A stretch of 31,011 nucleotides of DNA from contig CBFIAS010000023.1 of NCBI GenBank assembly GCA_965660635.1, positions 1 to 31,011 of the forward strand. Reading direction: 5' to 3'. Source of the DNA: UBA7374 sp965660635 (GTDB taxonomy: Bacteria; Verrucomicrobiota; Verrucomicrobiia; Opitutales; Coraliomargaritaceae). The position numbers and the translations under genes are program-made. Below the pieces are notes generated by a model. It searched no databases and was not told the DNA's origin. It worked only from the letters and a program-made list of their open reading frames with translations. Shown piece by piece: positions 27,792-31,011 of the stretch (position 1 is its first letter; each line of letters starts with the position of its first letter).

Positions 27792-27852
27792 GTGCATCTG
27801 CCTACAGAGAGCAAAGTAGCTGGCTGGAAATCAACGAACCCAGAGGAATTTA

Positions 27853-29148
<1,296 letters not shown>

Positions 29149-29166
29149 GCGGGCGATGCGGTGGAA

Positions 29167-29874
29167 TTAGCTGTTGTCGCGTGAGCGGGCGGGTTGCCCG
29201 CGGTCTCCTCCGCGTCCACCCCGACGGCTTCCACGTCCTCCGCGGGAGCGTCGTCGTTGTCCGCCATCGTTGCGTGGGCCGTCCCGGCGCTCGCCGCGCT
29301 TGGCTGGCGGCCTGCCTCTTCCGGCTGGCTTTGGAGCGGGCTTGGGGCCGAGCCCAAAGAGTTTCAGGATGGAGGCAATGAGGCCTCCTTGTGCGGGAGC
29401 CTTGCGGTTGCCGGTGTTGGCCTTGTTGCCGGGTGCTTTGGCTGCGGGGCGCTCGGGGGCGCTTTTCTTGCGGGCTTCATGGCGGGCGTCGCGCTCAGCC
29501 TTGCGTTTGGCGATGCGTTCTTCGACGCGCTTGACGGCGGCCAGGGTGGCTTCGTCCGGTTGCGGGTTGCCCGCGGGGGTGTCGGCCTCCCGCTCCCGGC
29601 GCTCCGTTTGGCGGCGCTCGACGGGCGGTTCGATCACTTGCGGCTCGTCGGATGAAACGGGTACGGATTGCGCGGCGGGCTTGTCTCCGCCGGAGAGGGT
29701 TTCCGTCTGGAAGGCTTTCACTGGGTCGATTTCTCCCATGTTTCCTTTGGGCGCTTCGGCGTAGTCCTTCTTGAATCCGCCGCTGCGGCGGCGGGTGCGC
29801 GGCTTGGCCTCGTCTCCCGGGGAGTAGGTCTGGGCCGAGTCGGCGTTTGCTTTTGTTTCTTCGAATTCTGGCAT
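29167..29874 (-). CDS. Basic, disordered Arg/Gly-rich protein (function unknown)
   Basis: 235 aa, not matched to a known family. The N-terminal half is charged and Pro/Ala-rich; residues about 107-138 form a highly charged helix (LAAVKRVEERIAKRKAERD). A single short hydrophobic segment (about 165-176, GGLIASILKLFGLGP) precedes a strongly basic C-terminus with many RGG/RGR-type repeats (GGRGSRRGGRGGDRG). Such tails often bind RNA or DNA, but this is inference. The codon bias of the frame and its tight link to murA support a real gene. The hydrophobic segment could also be an amphipathic membrane-touching helix. Confidence 0.7.
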   Translation of the reverse strand: MPEFEETKANADSAQTYSPGDEAKPRTRRRSGGFKKDYAEAPKGNMGEIDPVKAFQTETLSGGDKPAAQSVPVSSDEPQVIEPPVERRQTERREREADTPAGNPQPDEATLAAVKRVEERIAKRKAERDARHEARKKSAPERPAAKAPGNKANTGNRKAPAQGGLIASILKLFGLGPKPAPKPAGRGRPPAKRGERRDGPRNDGGQRRRSRGGRGSRRGGRGGDRGQPARSRDNS

Positions 29875-30155
29875 TGTTCTGATGTTTGCTGTTGTTGGAT
29901 TTCGGCAAACCGGAGAGGGAGCAGTCCGCCTCTGCGTTTGCCGCGTGGATGTGTTTCAGGCCGGAGTTCGTCCAAATGACGATTTTGCAGCTGTGCGGTG
30001 CAGAATTGCTGGGGTTGCCTCCGCAGGCTACGGCCTGAGTTTGCTTGTTATGGGAGTATGTTGCCTGCTGCAAGGATTAATTGGATGTGTTCTAAGTTGC
30101 GGCCCAACGCCTTCGGGCTTGCCCAGGCTTTATTGGAGACCTATCAACTAGACTC
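29875..30155. other. Divergent intergenic region with stem-loop
   Basis: 281 bp between the Arg/Gly-rich protein gene (minus) and the dUTPase gene (plus), with no supported gene or tRNA. It holds a nested stem-loop at 30109-30128 (GCCT-tc-GGGC-tt-GCCC-AGGC) followed by TTTATT, which could be a terminator, attenuator or REP-like repeat. Promoters of both flanking genes must lie here but none is obvious. Confidence 0.5.
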
Positions 30156-30527
30156 ATGGATAAACTTGACGAGATTTTCGCGCAGCAGGATGCCTTGAAC
30201 AAGCGCATCGGGGTGAACACGGACAACATGACGAAGGAGGAGAAGGCGAAGTGGGTACTCAACTACACGCGGGCCATGCAGCAGGAGATGGCGGAGTTGA
30301 TCGACTCAGTTCCCTGGAAGTGGTGGGCCAAGTACCAGGAGTTTGACGAGCAGAATGCAAAGGTCGAGGTGGTCGACTTGTTTCACTTTCTTATTTCGAT
30401 CGCCCAGGTATTGGGGATGAGTGCGGATGACGTCTATGCGGCCTACTGCAAGAAGAACGAGGTGAACCACAAGCGCCAGGACAGTGGCTATGCCCAAAAG
30501 GACGAGGCGGATTCGCGCCATATTTAG
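30156..30527 (+). CDS. All-alpha dimeric dUTP diphosphatase (dUTPase_2 / MazG-like)
   Basis: 123 aa. The metal-binding helices of the all-alpha NTP pyrophosphatases are seen as E44-x-x-E47 (QQEMAELID) and E71-x-x-D74 (VEVVDLFHF). 'PWKWWAK' and the C-terminal 'KKNEVNHKRQDSGY' are typical of the dimeric dUTPase subgroup, the last being the nucleotide-binding motif. It hydrolyses dUTP to dUMP, keeping uracil out of DNA and feeding dTMP synthesis. At 123 residues it is a compact form. It is divergent from the Arg/Gly-rich protein gene and 39 bp upstream of the CPBP gene. Confidence 0.87.
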   Translation: MDKLDEIFAQQDALNKRIGVNTDNMTKEEKAKWVLNYTRAMQQEMAELIDSVPWKWWAKYQEFDEQNAKVEVVDLFHFLISIAQVLGMSADDVYAAYCKKNEVNHKRQDSGYAQKDEADSRHI

Positions 30528-30566
30528 GCGGAAGCTTGATCGGTTGAATTTTGAATTGCCCGGGTG

Positions 30567-31011
30567 ATGGATGCGTTGAATGAAAGCCCCTTGATGATCT
30601 TCCTTTACTTGGGGATCGCAGCCTACGTCCTCCACATGTATCTTGGGGACTACCGGGCGGATCGCTCCGGCGCGCCAAATCCAAAAGCCATGCCGGGAGC
30701 AAAGGGTTTCAGCGCGGGCGTAGCGGTGATCGGAGTGATCGGCTCTCTTTTGCTGTTGTCCCTGGAGACGGGCGGGGAACTGGCCCTCGGAATCGTCGAG
30801 GAGCAGAGCGAGATGATCTGGTATTTTCTCTTTGCCAGCTTGGGGGCGGGCGTGGTCGAGGAAGTCATCTTTCGCGGTTTCCTCGTGGTGGAAAATCGGG
30901 GACGGGCGGCTTTGATCGGCAGTTGTGTCGGTTTTTCCCTGATCTTTGCTTTGATTCATGGTCATTTCTGGAGTACCGAGGAAGGCTTCGTCTGGACCTT
31001 CACAAGTAAAG
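30567..31011 (+). CDS. CPBP-family intramembrane metalloprotease (C-terminus outside window)
   Basis: 148 codons are visible before the window ends. From ATG 30567 the protein reads MDALNESPLMIFLYLGIAAY, with hydrophobic segments at about 8-22, 50-66 and 85-98. The CPBP (Abi/CAAX protease-like) motifs are EEVIFRG (about residues 100-106) and the downstream 'FALIHGHFW' (FxxxH). These glutamate and histidine residues form the metal site of the Rce1-like fold. The substrate is unknown. The start is supported by the 39-bp gap after the dUTPase stop; a GTG one codon earlier is possible. Confidence 0.85.
   Translation, partial: MDALNESPLMIFLYLGIAAYVLHMYLGDYRADRSGAPNPKAMPGAKGFSAGVAVIGVIGSLLLLSLETGGELALGIVEEQSEMIWYFLFASLGAGVVEEVIFRGFLVVENRGRAALIGSCVGFSLIFALIHGHFWSTEEGFVWTFTSK

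Overview
The window is about 31 kb of dense, GC-rich bacterial chromosome. Several traits fit Verrucomicrobiota, most likely a Coraliomargarita/Opitutales-type organism. These are a PEP-CTERM surface protein, a secreted AslA-like arylsulfatase, Shine-Dalgarno-poor starts, an AccD that has lost its zinc ribbon, and an outer-membrane porin, which implies a Gram-negative envelope. This assignment is inference from gene content; there is no rRNA in the window.

Layout. 1-4053 (minus): a MoxR - DUF58 - DUF4381 - VWA - VWA cluster (Bat-like), in which the last protein has lost the first MIDAS aspartate and runs off the left edge. 4214-5764 (plus): an arylsulfatase bracketed by REP-like hairpins and closed by a strong terminator. 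5910-7073 (plus): carA. 7100-7759 (minus): a PEP-CTERM protein. 7888-11533 (minus): truA, comF, accD, folC. 11623-12979 (plus): ruvC and a short-chain dehydrogenase. 13947-18284 (minus): mreB-mreC-mreD-mrdA, the rod-shape elongasome operon. 18400-25253 (minus): STAS protein, aconitase, peroxiredoxin, tyrS, SpoU methyltransferase, ruvB. 25370-27062 (plus): a cysteine-rich ArsR-type regulator with a palindromic operator and a co-directional alginate-export-like porin. 27107-27756 (minus): vapBC. 27853-29874 (minus): murA and an Arg/Gly-rich disordered protein. 30156-31011 (plus): an all-alpha dUTPase and a CPBP membrane protease cut by the right edge.

The most unusual region is 12809-14006. Where the short-chain dehydrogenase and mrdA (PBP2) converge and would overlap by 14 bp, there is an AT-rich insert holding a hicB-hicA toxin-antitoxin pair. 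The insert is bounded by two 217-bp direct repeats with three mismatches, which keep both host genes intact. Inside it the hicBA pair has the anatomy of an integron gene cassette. Its 5' end begins with GTTGAGC. Just after the hicA stop is the exact complement GCTCAAC, which opens a second attC-like site ending GTTAGGC. Upstream is a well-formed attC-like site with R boxes, 5-nt spacers and an L stem with one extrahelical base. The promoter lies inside the cassette and predicts a leaderless hicB mRNA. No integron integrase gene is visible in the window.

Most other genes are housekeeping: pyrimidine, folate and fatty-acid precursors, cell-wall synthesis, Holliday-junction processing, tRNA/rRNA modification and the TCA cycle. 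Several are tightly coupled through overlapping stop/start codons.
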